Source of the DNA: Candidatus Obscuribacter sp.
GTDB lineage: Bacteria; Cyanobacteriota; Vampirovibrionia; Obscuribacterales; Obscuribacteraceae
Direction: 5' to 3'
Length of the DNA stretch: 64,000 bases
Assembly (NCBI GenBank): GCA_016712465.1
Contig: JADJQZ010000001.1
Span: 4,836,001 to 4,900,000 of the forward strand
Below, one piece after another: positions 18,604 through 27,246 of this stretch. Positions within the stretch are counted from its first letter, which is position 1. The number at the start of each line of letters is the position of its first letter. Below the pieces are notes generated by a model. The model did not search any database. It saw nothing but the letters and a program-made list of their open reading frames with translations, and was not told where the DNA came from. The position numbers and the translations under genes are program-made.

Positions 18604-20670
18604 CTACTGTTTAGGCGGCGCCTTCAGCAGCATGCGGCCATTACCGACCCGGCGCGTAATCTGGTGGTCGTCGTAATAGGCAAGCAGGGCCATGGTGTAC
18701 TTGCGGCTCACCTGCATGGCTTCCCGAAACTCCGAGGGGGAGATATCGCGACGTGCCTGCCAGAGTTTGCCCAGGAGGCGGTGACCGGCTTCTATGGTTT
18801 TACGGCTGGCGGCAAATTCATAGGAAACAATCTCAGCTTCGCCGGCAGTGGAAAGCTCATCCATGATCTCTTTCAAGGCGCGCTCGGCCAGCCCGCATTG
18901 TTTAGCCAGCTCGCTCAATTCCAGCACCGGCTGTGCCTCCAGTATGGTCAGCACTTGCCGCTTCTTGTCCGCTCCGGCACCACTGGAAGCCCGTGCCAAA
19001 GGCACAAGCTTGTCGCCCTGGCGCTGCACAAGTTTGCCTGTCAGTACTTCGCCGGTGAGGAGCGGCAGGAAACTGCGGTCAAGGAAGGGGCATAGTTTCT
19101 GCCGCAGCGATTCAATCGAGATGGAAGCGGCAGCCTGGCTTTCCGGCGCCAGGCTGGAAAGCACATAGGCAGTGACTTTCTTCTCCAACCTGGCCATGGG
19201 CAGGGGGTGATAGTAGTATTCAGCGAGCTTTTTAGCGGCCACATTCAAGCTTGTATCTTCCACTGGCGATGGCGTTTCGGCACCTTCCAGGGCAGCCGCC
19301 AGGGCCGCAGAAGCTTCGCTCTGGGGTAGGAACCAGTGCATTTGCTCCGCCTTCAGGGCTAACTGGGGGTGCTTCTGTAAGACGAAGCGAACGGCTCCGG
19401 CATACTGCCCTGCCGAGAGCAGGGAGAGAAATGGTTGTATGTCGGCTCGCTTGAACCAGTGCGGTCGATCGGCGCCGAGAATAGAACCACCGGCAATACC
19501 ATGGTCGCCATAGCGTAAGACGAAGCGATCGCCGGCCCGCACTGAGCCCGGCTCATCCAGGGCAATCTGGGCGAAATAGAGAGCCCGCCTTTTTTTAGCA
19601 GGGAGATCTTCTTTTTCTCCGGAGAACTCAGCGGTACAGGCAGCGGGCTCCAGCCAGCGCAGATAGCCCGGATACTCGGCGGTGCCATGATAGAGCTTTA
19701 CGGGCTGCGGTTTGAGCTTCGAACCGGTCGAGGAAGCACGCTCCGGATCAAGGGAGGCCGCGGTCGCACCGCCATCTTCGCCAAAATATTCAAGACCGCC
19801 CAGATCTTCGATGGTGACTAGCAAAGTGAAAGCCGGCGCACAGGGCAAAGTGCTGAGGACGCTGCCACGACTGAGTTTGGGCTCATCCTTAAAGGCCAGA
19901 TTGACAGCCAGGCGTTGACCGGCATGGGCTGCTTCCAATTTGCGCCCGAAGGTCTCGAGCCCGCGCACACGAGCCGGAATGGCGCCGGGGCTGAGGGTGA
20001 GACTGTCTCCCACCTTGATTGAACCCTCCACCAGAGTACCGGTTACTACTTTGCCGTAACCGCTTTTGTTGAAGACCCTGTCCACGGGCAAATATGCAGC
20101 CAGTTCGGCTTTTGCCGGGCTGTTGCAGTGCAATTGCAGGAGCAAACCGGCCAGGGTATGGCTGAGGGCGTCGATGCCGTTCAGGCTCACGGCCGAGACC
20201 GGCTGCACGGCCAGGGCCTGCATATTGTAGAGGGCCAGAAGGGCTTCGGTAGACTGCCCGACACTCTTCACTTGCTCCGGCGCCAGATCTATTTTGCTGA
20301 TAGCCAGGAGCACTTGCCGCACGCCAAGGAGGCTGAGAATTTTAATGTGCTGCAAGGTCTGGGGCATGACGCCTTCATCAGCCGCCACCACCAGCAGTGC
20401 CAGATGCAAACCACCCACACCGGCCAACATATTCTTGAGAAACTTGCCATGTCCGGGAACATCGATGAAGCCAACTACTATATCTTCGGCAGGCGGCTGA
20501 GAGTCTGCCGCCGCTTTTATAAATAGCGGCGCAAAGCCGAGATCCGTGGTCATCTCCCTTTCTCGCTCTTCCTTCAAGCGGTCGGGATTGACGCCGGTGA
20601 GCGCTTTCAGCAGGCTGGTCTTGCCATGGTCCACATGACCGGCGGTGGCGATAGTGAAGTACTTTGTCAT
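18604..20670 (-). CDS. selB: Selenocysteine-specific elongation factor SelB
   Basis: GTPase that brings Sec-tRNA to UGA codons with a SECIS element. The G1 loop is GHVDHGKT (11-18), followed by LTGVNPDRLKEERERE, switch I MTTDLGFAPL, G3 DVPGHGKF and G4 SKID. Domains II-III follow, and the C-terminal region from about residue 430 contains winged-helix repeats (for example LTILEAQPVLELSELAKQC) that in SelB bind SECIS RNA. The pattern LTGxxxDRLxEExxR...TxDLGFA separates SelB from EF-Tu and CysN. The usual KRG before the switch Thr reads RE here. No selA, selD, tRNA-Sec or obvious selenoprotein gene is in the window, so function depends on genes elsewhere. It converges with the GT-C gene. Confidence 0.88.
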   Translation of the reverse strand: MTKYFTIATAGHVDHGKTSLLKALTGVNPDRLKEEREREMTTDLGFAPLFIKAAADSQPPAEDIVVGFIDVPGHGKFLKNMLAGVGGLHLALLVVAADEGVMPQTLQHIKILSLLGVRQVLLAISKIDLAPEQVKSVGQSTEALLALYNMQALAVQPVSAVSLNGIDALSHTLAGLLLQLHCNSPAKAELAAYLPVDRVFNKSGYGKVVTGTLVEGSIKVGDSLTLSPGAIPARVRGLETFGRKLEAAHAGQRLAVNLAFKDEPKLSRGSVLSTLPCAPAFTLLVTIEDLGGLEYFGEDGGATAASLDPERASSTGSKLKPQPVKLYHGTAEYPGYLRWLEPAACTAEFSGEKEDLPAKKRRALYFAQIALDEPGSVRAGDRFVLRYGDHGIAGGSILGADRPHWFKRADIQPFLSLLSAGQYAGAVRFVLQKHPQLALKAEQMHWFLPQSEASAALAAALEGAETPSPVEDTSLNVAAKKLAEYYYHPLPMARLEKKVTAYVLSSLAPESQAAASISIESLRQKLCPFLDRSFLPLLTGEVLTGKLVQRQGDKLVPLARASSGAGADKKRQVLTILEAQPVLELSELAKQCGLAERALKEIMDELSTAGEAEIVSYEFAASRKTIEAGHRLLGKLWQARRDISPSEFREAMQVSRKYTMALLAYYDDHQITRRVGNGRMLLKAPPKQ

Positions 20671-20831
20671 AGCTTAGATTATATTCCCCTCTTGCTAAGA
20701 GCTGTCTAAAGGGAAAGTTTCACTAAAGCGCTAGAATCACCAGATCTTGACCTATCGAACCAGCCGCTTTTGCTGGAAATGAGAGCCCAAGACCTGCTCA
20801 GTATGCGCCGGACGGCGCGGGGATATACAAA

Positions 20832-21440
20832 GTGCTACATCAACTTATCGATCCGATTCTAATGTGGATCAAAGATTCAGTCGCCCAGGGAGGCTACCTG
20901 GCTGTTGTCATCATGATGGCTATTGAATCGGCCAACATTCCCCTGCCCTCCGAGGCCATCATGCCCACAGCGGGTATCCTGGTGCAACAGGGCAAAATGA
21001 ATTTCCACCTGGCGGCCCTGGCCGGCGCCATTGGTTGCGTGATAGGCTCTATTCCTTCCTATTTGCTCGGCATGTACGGCGGCCGTCCTTTTCTGGCCAA
21101 GTACGGCCGCTATCTTCTTCTCAAGGAAAAAGAGCTTGAGCTGGCTGAAAAGTGGGTGGATCGCTGGGGCGACATGACCTTTTTCGTCTGCCGTATGTTG
21201 CCGGTGGTGAGAACTTTCATATCCTTTCCAGCCGGTGTATTGAAAGCTCACTTCCTCATGTTCAATATCTTCACCTTCATAGGCTCCCTGATCTGGTGTT
21301 ACTTTCTCACCTGGGTAGGAGTCTATTTCGGCGAAAACATGGAAACTTTCCGCAGCATCTGGCACAAATTCGACCTGGTGATTGTGATTATCTGCGTAGG
21401 CGGCTTTGGCTATTACCTCTACCGCCACCTCAAACACTAA
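20832..21440 (+). CDS. DedA/SNARE-associated family membrane protein
   Basis: A 202-residue inner-membrane protein of the DedA (VTT) family, members of which support undecaprenyl-phosphate or phospholipid flipping and envelope homeostasis. The family motifs are present: ESANIPLPSEAIMPTAG (with the Glu needed in characterised members), GSIPSYLLGMYGG, and the F/Y-x-x-R segment FFVCRMLPVVRTFISFPAG. Four to five membrane segments are seen. The start is a GTG at 20832, which keeps the amphipathic N-terminus typical of the family. It is monocistronic and ends in a bidirectional terminator shared with the next convergent gene. Confidence 0.9.
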   Translation: MLHQLIDPILMWIKDSVAQGGYLAVVIMMAIESANIPLPSEAIMPTAGILVQQGKMNFHLAALAGAIGCVIGSIPSYLLGMYGGRPFLAKYGRYLLLKEKELELAEKWVDRWGDMTFFVCRMLPVVRTFISFPAGVLKAHFLMFNIFTFIGSLIWCYFLTWVGVYFGENMETFRSIWHKFDLVIVIICVGGFGYYLYRHLKH

Positions 21441-21472
21441 TAACCTTCTAAAAAATACGCTCTACTCAAAAC

Positions 21473-21493
21473 GGGTTGGCTTCAGCCCTTTTT
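21473..21493. terminator. Bidirectional intrinsic terminator
   Basis: GGGTTG and CAGCCC form a 6-bp stem (one G-T pair) around GCTT, followed on the plus strand by TTTTT. It terminates dedA. On the minus strand the same stem overlaps the last codons and stop of the convergent unknown gene and is followed by GTTTT. Confidence 0.6.
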
Positions 21494-22006
21494 GTATTGC
21501 CTGCGGCGGGTGTCCTCACGAATTTCCAGCAGTTCATTGAGGAGCTTTTGCTTATCGGGGCCGTCCCAGCGCTTGAGCCAATCTTGAATAGCCAGCTGGA
21601 TCATGCCGCTTTTATCTGGAGAATGAGTCCCGTATAGCTTTTTGAGTTCCAACCAGATGTTTTGCAGAGCCGCCAGTTGTTCGGAAGGCAATTTGATTGT
21701 ATAGCTTACGTACTTGGAAGAGGCACCGGAGCGCGTCGTAAAGCCGGAGGCATAGACGGCGCCGGAGGCACCGACCGCCGAACTGGCGGTTTCCGGCTTG
21801 ACCTGATGAAAACCGGGAATAATCTCACGGGGGAAATCCCGTTCATCTACTTCCGGTGCGGCTTCCTCCGCCGATTCAAAACTGCTGTCTGCCATATTCG
21901 CCTTGCTGGTTTCCTCGTTTATCTTCCTATCTAACGGATTGCCGTCACTGCCGCCGGGGGAATCGGTTCCAATCTTCAGGTCCGGAGCAACGTGCTTTTT
22001 ATCCAA
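21482..22006 (-). CDS. Unknown protein, possible DNA-binding C-terminus
   Basis: A 174-residue protein that I do not recognise. Residues 1-95 are low complexity, acidic and Ser/Gly-rich, probably disordered. Residues 96-174 look folded: YVSYTIKLPSEQLAALQNIW, a short beta strand then helices, ending in a highly charged helix REDTRRRQYKKG. The strand-helix-helix start resembles a ribbon-helix-helix fold but this is only a visual impression. The start is a TTG at 22006 with GAGGG 7 bases upstream; there is no ATG in a suitable place. It is divergent from the next gene. Confidence 0.6.
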   Translation of the reverse strand: MDKKHVAPDLKIGTDSPGGSDGNPLDRKINEETSKANMADSSFESAEEAAPEVDERDFPREIIPGFHQVKPETASSAVGASGAVYASGFTTRSGASSKYVSYTIKLPSEQLAALQNIWLELKKLYGTHSPDKSGMIQLAIQDWLKRWDGPDKQKLLNELLEIREDTRRRQYKKG

Positions 22007-22186
22007 GGAAATGCCCTCACTCGATAAAGCAATACGACAACAACAATAACAACATTGTATGTGAAAGCAAGGAAAGACGGTCTACTGACAAGCGATAATA
22101 GAAGAACTCATGGGGGAATCATCAGTTTCCCTGTTGATTTTTGCTCTCGCAGGGGCTTTTATAGAGATGGGACATAGAGACTATTC

Positions 22187-22888
22187 ATGCTGGTAGATAT
22201 AATTCGAGCCATTTTAGAGAGGGTTTTGAGGGACAAACTCATTTTGGGTTTGATCATCATCGGCATATTGGGCATCTTTGTCACCGGCGCCAATAAAGAT
22301 CCGGGCAAAGACAGATTGGTCTCCAATCAGGAAGAAGAGGCGGCAGGTTCAGGGCAGAAGCCTGGTCAGCAAAAAGGCCAGGCAGCGGCAGGTCAGGGAA
22401 CCGGTCAGGGACAACGGCCCGGCGGGCAACAACAGGCTGGTCAGGGCGCACCGCCCCCACCGGCAGAATCGCCGCAGCAAACCGCAAATATTGCCTGCGA
22501 ATTCATCAAATGGTGGCTCACCAGGGCCATGGACTACCAACAGACAACGGCAGTAGCCGCCCACAAAGAAGCTTTGAGCTGGATGAAACCGCCGGCCACG
22601 GAGGCCTTTGTGCAGCTTTTCTGGAGTGACGAACTGGCCGCCCAGGTAGAGTCGGGGGCGCGCACCGGCTCCTTTCAGACTTCGATGGTTTCCCCTCTGG
22701 CAGTCAATCCGGACGGCTCCATTCCCATTCGAGCCATTGGAGTGCTGGTCCTGCAAGATACCGGCTACCCGCCCAAAAGCCAGCCACTGGAGCTTAACTT
22801 CCTGGTCAAGAAGGAAGCGCAGGGCTACCGTATTGTCAATTTCTATTCACAGGCCGGGGAAATTTCCTATCCCGGCGGGGTTCGCTAG
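22187..22888 (+). CDS. Unknown membrane-anchored protein with Gln/Gly-rich linker
   Basis: A 233-residue protein with one membrane segment at about residues 18-36 (KLILGLIIIGILGIFVTG), a linker rich in Gln, Gly, Pro and Ala (about 45-100), and a compact C-terminal domain (103-230). That domain begins with CEFIKWWLTRAMDYQQTTAV and continues with beta-rich sequence such as IPIRAIGVLVLQDTGY. The layout of one anchor plus a small alpha-beta domain recalls VirB8/TraE-like or NTF2-fold secretion-system components, but no other secretion gene is nearby, so I do not assign a function. It has its own promoter region, since the neighbour is divergent. Confidence 0.6.
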   Translation: MLVDIIRAILERVLRDKLILGLIIIGILGIFVTGANKDPGKDRLVSNQEEEAAGSGQKPGQQKGQAAAGQGTGQGQRPGGQQQAGQGAPPPPAESPQQTANIACEFIKWWLTRAMDYQQTTAVAAHKEALSWMKPPATEAFVQLFWSDELAAQVESGARTGSFQTSMVSPLAVNPDGSIPIRAIGVLVLQDTGYPPKSQPLELNFLVKKEAQGYRIVNFYSQAGEISYPGGVR

Positions 22889-23015
22889 ATACTTCCGGAA
22901 TGAAGTTTCATTCAGAGGCAGTGGCGCGCTCCGGCCGGGCATGGGTTCTTCTGACAAGTTATTTGAAACGAAAATATGCAAATTGAGCAACTTGAGTAAG
23001 CGCAAAAACCTCCTG

Positions 23016-23024
23016 TGGTATATT
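23016..23024 (+). promoter_or_regulatory. Possible extended -10 element upstream of tRNA-Phe
   Basis: TGGTATATT fits an extended -10 (TG-N-TATATT) about 105 bases before the tRNA. A short hairpin AAGGGC/GCCCTT with a CGGC loop follows at 23035-23050 and would be in the leader transcript. No clear -35 box. Confidence 0.3.
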
Positions 23025-23130
23025 GAACAAGCTAAAGGGCCGGCGCCCTTGAGTAATGATTTGGGGCATCTTCGAGGCTCCAGTCAGGGTTGCTGTTTAA
23101 GCAAGCTAACAGTGGCCATGCAAGCAAAAT

Positions 23131-23203
<73 letters not shown>

Positions 23204-23225
23204 AATTTTTAAATTCACCCCCGAA

Positions 23226-23285
23226 GCCGTTGTCAAAGCTGCCGTTGTCAAAGCCGCCGTTATAAAAGCTGTCTTTATCAATGCT
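23226..23285 (+). repeat. Four decaying 15-bp tandem repeats
   Basis: Units start at 23226, 23241, 23256 and 23271. The first two (GCCGTTGTCAAAGCT/C) differ at one base, the third reads GCCGTTATAAAAGCT, and the fourth is more diverged (GTCTTTATCAATGCT). The array lies between tRNA-Phe and the start of the lipoprotein gene and its last unit overlaps that gene's first codon. Confidence 0.75.
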
Positions 23286-24840
23286 GATGGAAAATTCAAA
23301 CCGCTCAAAAGACACGAACAGCCGTCTTTTGCTTTCGGGTTTGCTTTGCCTCTTGTTCAGCCTCTTCTTTGCCAGCGGTTGTGCAGCCAACCCTGATTTT
23401 GACGCGCTGTCGGACGGGGCAAAATCAGGGCAGCCTTTTCTGGTCAAACCCTATTTGCAACTCGGTCATGAAGCGGGTGGCTACACCATTTGTTGGTTCT
23501 GCCGGGAGAAGAGCGACATCAAGGTGAGCTATAAAACTCCCGGAGAGAAGAAATTCAGACCGGCGGAAAGTATCAGTATCAGGGAAATCACCCTGCCGAC
23601 CTTGAAACCTTGTTTTCGCTATAGTGCTCGCCTCAATCAACTGAAAGAGGGCGAAGGTTTCTCTTATGTGATTGAGAAAGAGGGCAAGCCACTTTTTCAG
23701 GCCGAAGGTAAAGTTTATCGAGCCCAAGCCGCGGCTCAAGGCGAGACGAAAGCCAAGAGCAAGAAGTCCGGCAGCGGCAAAATTCAGGGTGAAAAGGCCA
23801 TGACCAAGATTGCCGTTTTTGGTGATTGCGGCGCTGGTTCGGAAGGACAGCGCCAGGTGGCGAAAGCCTGCCAGAAGGAGAACCCGGATCTGGTGGTGAT
23901 ACCCGGAGATGTCACCTATCAGCGCGGGCTGTTCAGCGAATACCTGACCAATTTCTTCCCTTATTACAACAGCGATGAAGTGAAGCAGGGCGCCTCTATG
24001 ATGCGCTCGATTCCTTTTGTGCCGGTCCTGGGTAATCACGACATCGCCCTTTCCGGGCGGGGCACCGATCTTGATCGCTTCCCCGACGCCCTGGCCTATT
24101 TTATTTTCTGGCAGGTTCCTCTCAATGGTTTTGACAGCACTACCGGTAGTAGCAACACCCCGGCCTTGAAAGGCGACATCAACCGCCAGAAATTGTTTAC
24201 CAAATCTGCCCAGGATGCCTTTCCGGTCATGGCAAACTTCTCTTTTAATTTTGGCAACAGTCACTGGACAGTGCTGGACGGCAACTATTACATGAACTGG
24301 TCGGATGAGAAGATCCGCGCCTGGTTGAAGAACGACTTGAAGTCGGTGAAGTCAGGCATGTGGAAGTTCGTCACCTTTCACCAGCCGGCTTTCAGCATCG
24401 ATGCGCCCCATGGTAAGGAGCAGCGCATGCGGCTAATAACGGACATCTTGCAGGACTATGGCGTGGATCTGGTGCTGTGCGGACACTCCCATTGCTATGA
24501 GCGCACTCGTCCACTCACCTTCGCACCGCTGCCCGGAAAAACTCAGTTGACCATGAATGCGGACGGTACAGTAGATGGTTCAATGAAGCTGGACATGGAT
24601 TTCGACGGAGCCCGCACAACCACCCCGAAAGGTCTGATTCATATTGTCACAGGAGCGGGGGGAGCCAATCTCTACAAAAAGGACATGAGCTATCATCCCT
24701 CAGCCGGCAACGACTACATGTTGCACTTTATGGCGGACAAGCATTCCTTCACCAGCCTGGAAATAGGTGAACATACCTTAAGCGTGAAACAGATAACCGG
24801 TGCGGGCGAAGTCATCGACCAATTCAAGATGAGCAAATGA
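23281..24840 (+). CDS. Metallophosphoesterase lipoprotein (purple acid phosphatase-like)
   Basis: A secreted 519-residue calcineurin-like phosphoesterase. The N-terminus is a lipoprotein signal with lipobox ASGC, lipidated Cys34, so it should sit on the outer side of the inner or outer membrane. Residues 50-150 form a fibronectin-like N-terminal domain as in purple acid phosphatases. The catalytic domain has VFGDCG (Asp182), VIPGDVTYQRG, LGNHD (His253), FHQPAFS and CGHSHCYER (His402 and His404), a complete dinuclear metal site. The substrate is probably phosphomonoesters. The start is the ATG at 23281 or 23287; neither has a good ribosome site. Its stop overlaps the next start by 4 bases (ATGA). 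Confidence 0.87.
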   Translation: MLMENSNRSKDTNSRLLLSGLLCLLFSLFFASGCAANPDFDALSDGAKSGQPFLVKPYLQLGHEAGGYTICWFCREKSDIKVSYKTPGEKKFRPAESISIREITLPTLKPCFRYSARLNQLKEGEGFSYVIEKEGKPLFQAEGKVYRAQAAAQGETKAKSKKSGSGKIQGEKAMTKIAVFGDCGAGSEGQRQVAKACQKENPDLVVIPGDVTYQRGLFSEYLTNFFPYYNSDEVKQGASMMRSIPFVPVLGNHDIALSGRGTDLDRFPDALAYFIFWQVPLNGFDSTTGSSNTPALKGDINRQKLFTKSAQDAFPVMANFSFNFGNSHWTVLDGNYYMNWSDEKIRAWLKNDLKSVKSGMWKFVTFHQPAFSIDAPHGKEQRMRLITDILQDYGVDLVLCGHSHCYERTRPLTFAPLPGKTQLTMNADGTVDGSMKLDMDFDGARTTTPKGLIHIVTGAGGANLYKKDMSYHPSAGNDYMLHFMADKHSFTSLEIGEHTLSVKQITGAGEVIDQFKMSK

Positions 24841-25244
24841 GCGAAGTTTCCCATAGCATTGCCGGCAACTGGTTCGGTAAGTACGGTTATGAAGACGAGA
24901 CGGAAGGCGCCACCTTCGAAGCCGTATTTCTGGAGAGCCGCGGCTATATTGAAGGCAGCATGCTGGATGATTGTGCCCTGGGCGAGGCCTTTGTTTCAGG
25001 CACCTTCGTCTATCCCACCATCAGCTTCACCAAAAAGTATCGCAACGCCCGCCTGGAGACCATTGAATACCGGGGAGCCATGAGCGAAGACGGGCAGTCC
25101 CTTCTGGGGGTCTGGTGGATCAAGGCGGAATTGCCAGGACACATAGACACTCGCGGCACCTGGACGGCCTTCCGCGAAGGTTCGGACAGCGCCTTGCCCA
25201 TTCGCGCCCTCAGGCTGGAGCTTGTGGCAGCCGGCGGCAAATAA
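24837..25244 (+). CDS. Unknown small protein coupled to the phosphoesterase
   Basis: A 135-residue protein without signal peptide or membrane segment. It looks like an all-beta domain with alternating hydrophobics and conserved-looking Gly/Trp turns: IAGNWFGKYGY, GYIEGSMLD, FVSGTFVYPTISFTKKY, LLGVWWIKAEL, RGTWTAFRE. The repeated G-x-W pattern resembles avidin- or lipocalin-like barrels, but I cannot assign a family. The start overlaps the stop of the lipoprotein gene (ATGA), so translation is coupled and the two products probably act together or at fixed ratio. Confidence 0.65.
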   Translation: MSEVSHSIAGNWFGKYGYEDETEGATFEAVFLESRGYIEGSMLDDCALGEAFVSGTFVYPTISFTKKYRNARLETIEYRGAMSEDGQSLLGVWWIKAELPGHIDTRGTWTAFREGSDSALPIRALRLELVAAGGK

Positions 25245-25338
25245 AGTAGAATAAGCGAGTTCGCTCGTAAGCTAAATAGAGCCAGGTGGTGAAAGATGCC
25301 CGATTGAAGGCAGACCTGGCGATAAGAAGGTAAAGTAA

Positions 25339-25662
25339 GTGCTGGAAGTCGCAAAAATATCCGTCCTCGCCCTGGCAATTATCGTCTTTGCCGGCGGCAT
25401 CATGGGCTTTGTCAAGGCCAAGAGCAAAGCTTCCCTTATCTCCGGCGTCATAAGCGGCATAGCCCTGGCTGCCTGTTTCGCGATTTCCCTCAGTGAAATC
25501 AGACAGGGTCTGATGGGTGCCCTTGTGGTGTCCGGGCTCCTGACCGTGGTTTTCATAATTCGCTATGTCAAAACCAAAAAGCTAATGCCGGCAGGTCTGA
25601 TGCTCCTGTGTTGTATCGGCTCACTGGGGCTTCTGGCCAAAGCACTCTTTGATCCCAACTGA
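25339..25662 (+). CDS. TMEM14-family small membrane protein
   Basis: A 107-residue protein of four membrane segments, matching the TMEM14/UPF0136 family known from eukaryotic organelles and cyanobacteria, where members are linked to fatty-acid or porphyrin transport. Visible pattern: IIVFAGGIMGFVKAKSKASL followed by ISGVISGIALAACF, then the second hairpin with VSGLLTVVFIIRYVKTKK. The GTG at 25339 has GAAGG 8 bases upstream. It lies 94 bases after the small beta protein and could be in the same transcript. Confidence 0.75.
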   Translation: MLEVAKISVLALAIIVFAGGIMGFVKAKSKASLISGVISGIALAACFAISLSEIRQGLMGALVVSGLLTVVFIIRYVKTKKLMPAGLMLLCCIGSLGLLAKALFDPN

Positions 25663-25734
25663 GCAGGCGACAGTGCCGTTTCTCTCAAGCGGCACGAGTG
25701 TCAGAAAGTATGCAATTTCTAAAAGGTCAAGAAT

Positions 25735-27246
25735 ATGAAACTTGTCCACAAAGGCATAGCACTGGCCCTCATTCCCTTACTGTTTGAACTTTCCTTGATT
25801 GCCACCCTGGCCTGGCAGTTGAACACCCTGGAGAAAGAGCGGCAATTGGCCGGCCAGGGCCGGGACATGATCTCGCTTCTGACCAACTGGTCTCGCTCGA
25901 TGGCGGATGCGGCAATCTACTTGATTGTCTCGCGCTATCACGAAAGCCCCAGCGAAGAGAAACGCTTCAAAGATACACTGCAAGCCATGGAGCAGCAGGC
26001 CAAAGCGCTGGCCGGTAGTGCCGAAGCCCTGCCCGAGTTGAAAGCCGACATAGCAGCGCTAAAAGCCCGCAGCGATAAGTTAGCGGCCCAGTTGTCTTAC
26101 CAGCTGAGGCCCGGTGACAGCCTGGGCGGCAACACGATTTTCTCCAGCAATCTGGATATGCGCAATCAGCTGGAGCCCCAGATAGTTCAATTCATCAGAG
26201 ACTGCGATCGCTTATCAAACCGGGTGAAAACCCTGACCCACGCAGAGAACCCCGTCAGCCTGGAGAATATCTGGCAATGGATGGCGGCCAATGGTATAGG
26301 CAGTCTGCTGATCAGCTTGGTCATGGTCTGGTTTTTCTTCGGCAGTATTGCCAGACGAATTCTCAAAATAACCGAAGACACAAAGTATTTTAAAACCAAT
26401 CGCAAGCTTCCCCCCATACAAGCAAACAGTGGCGGGCAGGACGAAATTTACGAATTGGAGAGGGAATTTCAGGATATGGCCAGGGCCGTGCAAGAAGCCG
26501 GAGCCAGAAGAGAACAGTTTACTTCTATGATTTCCCACGATTTACGCAGCCCGCTAGCGGCAATCAATATCACCCTGGCCATGGTTCAAACCGGCGCTTA
26601 CGGCAATCTCAACGCCGTCGGACAGGAACGCATCAACAGTGCCGAAAAGAGCATTCAAAGGCTGCTCAATTTGATCAATCAGTTGCTCGATACGGAGAAA
26701 CTGGAAGCAGGACTCTTTCAATTACAAATCAGCCGGGTTGGTCTTTTATCGGTGGTCTATCCTGCCGTGGAAGCCTTGAAGCAACTGGCTGATGAGAAGC
26801 AAATCGAACTTAGCTTTCGCTGTCAAGACTATGAAGTGGAAGTAGATCTTGAACGAATGAGTCAGGTAGTGCAAAACCTTTTGAGCAACGCCATCAAGTT
26901 CACACCAAAGTGGGGCAAGATCACACTTAAAAGTGAGGAAACCGAGGATAGCTATATTGTCTCCGTCAGTGATACCGGTGTGGGAATCAAAGAAGAATTT
27001 CTAGAGCGCATCTTCGATCGCTTTGAACAGATCAGTGAACATGACATGCCGCGCCAGGCAATTAGACAAGGACAAGCCAAGAATCGACTCAGCACTGCCG
27101 ACAGACTGGCTGGAAGCGGGCTGGGCCTCTCTATTTGCAAAGCCCTGGTGGAGGCCCATGGTGGTGAAATCGGGGTGCACAGTCTGGAAGGTAAAGGTTC
27201 GACATTCTGGTTCAGCCTGCCGAAACCGGAGCCCGGAAAACGTTGA
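25735..27246 (+). CDS. Membrane sensor histidine kinase
   Basis: A 503-residue kinase with two membrane segments (about 7-27 and 186-204) enclosing a 150-residue extracytoplasmic helical domain of CHASE3-like appearance. A HAMP-like linker follows, then HisKA with FTSMISHDLRSPLAAINITL (phospho-His near 269) and an ATPase domain with NLLSNAIKFTPKWG, SDTGVGIKEEF, FDRFEQ and GSGLGLSICKALVEAHGG. A 25-residue insertion (DMPRQAIRQGQAKNRLS region) lies between the F box and G2 box. A regulator is not adjacent. The start has AAGGT 8 bases upstream. The stop overlaps the TTG start of the next gene by 4 bases, so the two are coupled. Confidence 0.9.
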   Translation: MKLVHKGIALALIPLLFELSLIATLAWQLNTLEKERQLAGQGRDMISLLTNWSRSMADAAIYLIVSRYHESPSEEKRFKDTLQAMEQQAKALAGSAEALPELKADIAALKARSDKLAAQLSYQLRPGDSLGGNTIFSSNLDMRNQLEPQIVQFIRDCDRLSNRVKTLTHAENPVSLENIWQWMAANGIGSLLISLVMVWFFFGSIARRILKITEDTKYFKTNRKLPPIQANSGGQDEIYELEREFQDMARAVQEAGARREQFTSMISHDLRSPLAAINITLAMVQTGAYGNLNAVGQERINSAEKSIQRLLNLINQLLDTEKLEAGLFQLQISRVGLLSVVYPAVEALKQLADEKQIELSFRCQDYEVEVDLERMSQVVQNLLSNAIKFTPKWGKITLKSEETEDSYIVSVSDTGVGIKEEFLERIFDRFEQISEHDMPRQAIRQGQAKNRLSTADRLAGSGLGLSICKALVEAHGGEIGVHSLEGKGSTFWFSLPKPEPGKR

